From Muribaculaceae bacterium (GTDB lineage: Bacteria > Bacteroidota > Bacteroidia > Bacteroidales > Muribaculaceae), in contig WGUO01000050.1 of assembly GCA_014867205.1 (NCBI GenBank), positions 1-7,705 on the forward strand: a DNA stretch of 7,705 bases, read 5' to 3'. Positions 6,901 through 7,705 of this stretch are shown in pieces. The notes under the pieces are model-generated. The model did not search any database and was not told where the DNA came from. It worked only from the letters and a program-made list of their open reading frames with translations. Position numbers and translations under genes: made by a program. How positions within the stretch are numbered: the stretch's first letter is position 1; each line of letters opens with the position of its first letter.

Positions 6901-7062
6901 TTAGTCTTCTATCCTAAGACGCAAGACCCCGATGATCTGTGACACGGAAACCACAAAAAATTCCGTCTGCACTGCCGGGAGAAGGCATTTGAGGCCTACT
7001 CCACCTTGACTCCCGACGTAGATCACCGGTTGTCGCGTCTGAGTTTCCTTTTTGATTTTCAT
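6901..7062 (-). CDS. Small hypothetical protein, 53 residues
   Basis: An intact ATG-to-TAA frame of 53 codons lies in the divergent gap, 14 bp upstream of the outer-membrane receptor and in the same direction. The product has a basic start (MKIKKETQTR), then a glycine-rich segment (YVGSQGGVGL), then a hydrophobic stretch with one Cys and one Pro (CLLPAVQTEFFVVSV), and ends LRLRIED. I cannot assign a family or function. In favour of coding are its fit to the gap and an orientation suited to a two-gene unit with the receptor. Against it, the middle of the frame overlaps a strong hairpin, so the DNA may instead be a structured leader or a repeated intergenic element that merely happens to be open. 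A weak promoter candidate lies upstream: TTTG at 7115-7112, 20 bases, then TAATTTAC at 7091-7084, with two mismatches. Confidence 0.38.
   Translation of the reverse strand: MKIKKETQTRQPVIYVGSQGGVGLKCLLPAVQTEFFVVSVSQIIGVLRLRIED
6974..7017 (-). other. Stable hairpin in the divergent intergenic region
   Basis: The segment folds on itself. On the minus strand GTCGGGAG (7017-7010) pairs with CTCCCGGC (6981-6974) using one G-T wobble; after a two-base bulge, AAGG (7007-7004) pairs with CCTT (6985-6982) around an 18-base loop. That gives about 12 pairs. The wobble becomes a C-A mismatch on the plus strand, so the minus-strand RNA is the better folder. No U-run follows, so it is not a terminator. 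It may be an RNA structure in the receptor leader, a palindromic repeat, or a consequence of the overlapping small ORF. Confidence 0.45.
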
Positions 7063-7081
7063 TATATTTTTAGTAATTTAG
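7051..7081 (+). promoter_or_regulatory. Candidate Bacteroidales promoter of the AAA-ATPase-like gene
   Basis: TTTG (7051-7054), a 19-base AT-rich spacer and TAATTTAG (7074-7081) match the Bacteroides -33 TTTG and -7 TAnnTTTG elements with one mismatch. Transcription would start near 7088, giving a leader of about 20 bases to the ATG at 7108. It has the same 19-base spacing as the candidate in front of the STAS operon. Confidence 0.45.
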
Positions 7082-7107
7082 CGGTAAATTATCAGGAACA
7101 GCGAGAA

Positions 7108-7705
7108 ATGGCAAAGATTTATCCCATAGGCGTACAGAATTTCGCGAAACTTCGCGAGGATGGTTACACATACGTAGACAAGACTGATTACATTGAGAAA
7201 CTTGTCAAGGGCGGAAACTGCTATTTCCTGAGCCGGCCTCGCCGTTTCGGGAAATCGTTGCTTCTGTCCACCATTGAGGCTTTCTACCAGGGGCGCAAGG
7301 ATTTATTCCGGGGACTGGCAATCAGTCGCATGGAACATGACTGGGAGCCTTATCCGGTGCTTCATATCGCAATGAACACCAACAAATGCCAGTCGACTGA
7401 TGACCTGAATGCTGCCATAGAATCTTTCCTTAACTATCAGGAATTATTATATGGTCGTAACGAACAGTCAGATTCAGTGGCACTGCGTTTCGGAGCACTG
7501 ATTCGCAGTGCATATAATAAAACCGGGAAGAGAGTTGTAATTCTTATCGACGAATACGACAAGCCTCTGCTGGATACCGCTGGTAAAAAGGAGGTGCAGG
7601 ATGATATCCGCGCCATACTGAAAGGTTTCTATTCCAATCTTAAAAATTCGGACCAATACATCGAGTTCGCGATGCTGACAGGCGTGTCGCGCTTCGGCAA
7701 ACTGA
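7108..7705 (+). CDS. AAA-ATPase-like / PD-(D/E)XK family protein, 3' end cut by the window
   Basis: The first 199 codons are visible and the frame is open to the window end. The start reads MAKIYPIGVQNFAKLREDGY and continues TYVDKT at 21-26, a typical opening for the AAA-ATPase-like family (PF09820) whose full members of roughly 500-580 residues usually end in a PD-(D/E)XK nuclease-like domain (DUF1703). Residues 43-50, RPRRFGKS, form the P-loop (K49, S50), VVILIDEYDKP at 143-153 is the Walker B strand, and TGVSRFGK at 191-198 is the family's conserved sensor-like motif. Such genes occur in many copies in Bacteroidales genomes; their biological role is not established. It is divergent from the receptor gene and shows no functional link to it. 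The frame extends upstream to 6943 without any ATG, so the ATG at 7108 is the natural start. The C-terminal nuclease part cannot be seen. Confidence 0.9.
   Translation, partial: MAKIYPIGVQNFAKLREDGYTYVDKTDYIEKLVKGGNCYFLSRPRRFGKSLLLSTIEAFYQGRKDLFRGLAISRMEHDWEPYPVLHIAMNTNKCQSTDDLNAAIESFLNYQELLYGRNEQSDSVALRFGALIRSAYNKTGKRVVILIDEYDKPLLDTAGKKEVQDDIRAILKGFYSNLKNSDQYIEFAMLTGVSRFGKL

Noticed and set aside
6943..7107. In-frame open stretch upstream of the AAA-ATPase-like gene that might be an N-terminal extension
   Set aside because: There is no ATG in it, the residues do not resemble the family start, and the ATG at 7108 gives the canonical MAKIYPIGVQNF opening.
1..7705. tRNA, rRNA, CRISPR array, transposase or recombinase genes
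   Set aside because: None was seen on either strand; the inverted repeat at 4566-4709 has no accompanying recombinase in the window.

Overview
The window looks like a chromosomal segment from a gut-type member of the Bacteroidales. A Muribaculaceae- or Prevotella-like host is my best guess; the genus cannot be fixed from the sequence. The evidence is moderate-to-high GC coding DNA, an outer-membrane receptor of the Bacteroidales plug/OMP_b-brl type, an AAA-ATPase-like/PD-(D/E)XK family gene of the kind that is multicopy in Bacteroidales, few Shine-Dalgarno sites, and promoter candidates of the Bacteroides TTTG / TAnnTTTG type.

Layout. Positions 22-129 (-) hold a 35-codon remnant whose first residues resemble the start of a non-ribosomal peptide synthetase condensation domain. 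Positions 175-4554 (-) are a tight three-gene operon read right to left: a single-domain STAS protein (4249-4554), a membrane receptor that joins dCache, HAMP, SpoIIE/PP2C phosphatase and an RsbW-like ATPase domain (1902-4241), and a MATE transporter carrying its own C-terminal RsbW-like ATPase domain (175-1905). The spacing is 7 bp and then a 4-bp ATGA overlap. The 232-bp gap in front of the STAS gene holds a candidate promoter, a terminator-like hairpin in the leader and a perfect 12-bp inverted repeat with arms 120 bp apart. Positions 4787-6886 (-) encode an outer-membrane plug/beta-barrel receptor. Just upstream is an unlisted 53-codon ORF (6901-7062, -), which overlaps a strong hairpin. 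Positions 7108-7705 (+) are the first 199 codons of a divergent AAA-ATPase-like protein, cut by the window end.

How the genes may work together. STAS, SpoIIE phosphatase and RsbW-type kinase are the three parts of a partner-switching circuit. Here the phosphatase and one kinase domain are fused in one transmembrane sensor, and a second kinase-like domain is fused to a multidrug/metabolite exporter. No sigma factor is encoded nearby. The inferred model is that an extracytoplasmic ligand sensed by the dCache domain sets the phosphorylation state of the STAS protein, and that this in turn acts on the MATE protein, gating export post-translationally rather than, or as well as, controlling transcription. 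The NRPS-like relic directly behind the transporter suggests that the exporter once served a peptide product whose biosynthetic gene has since been lost here.
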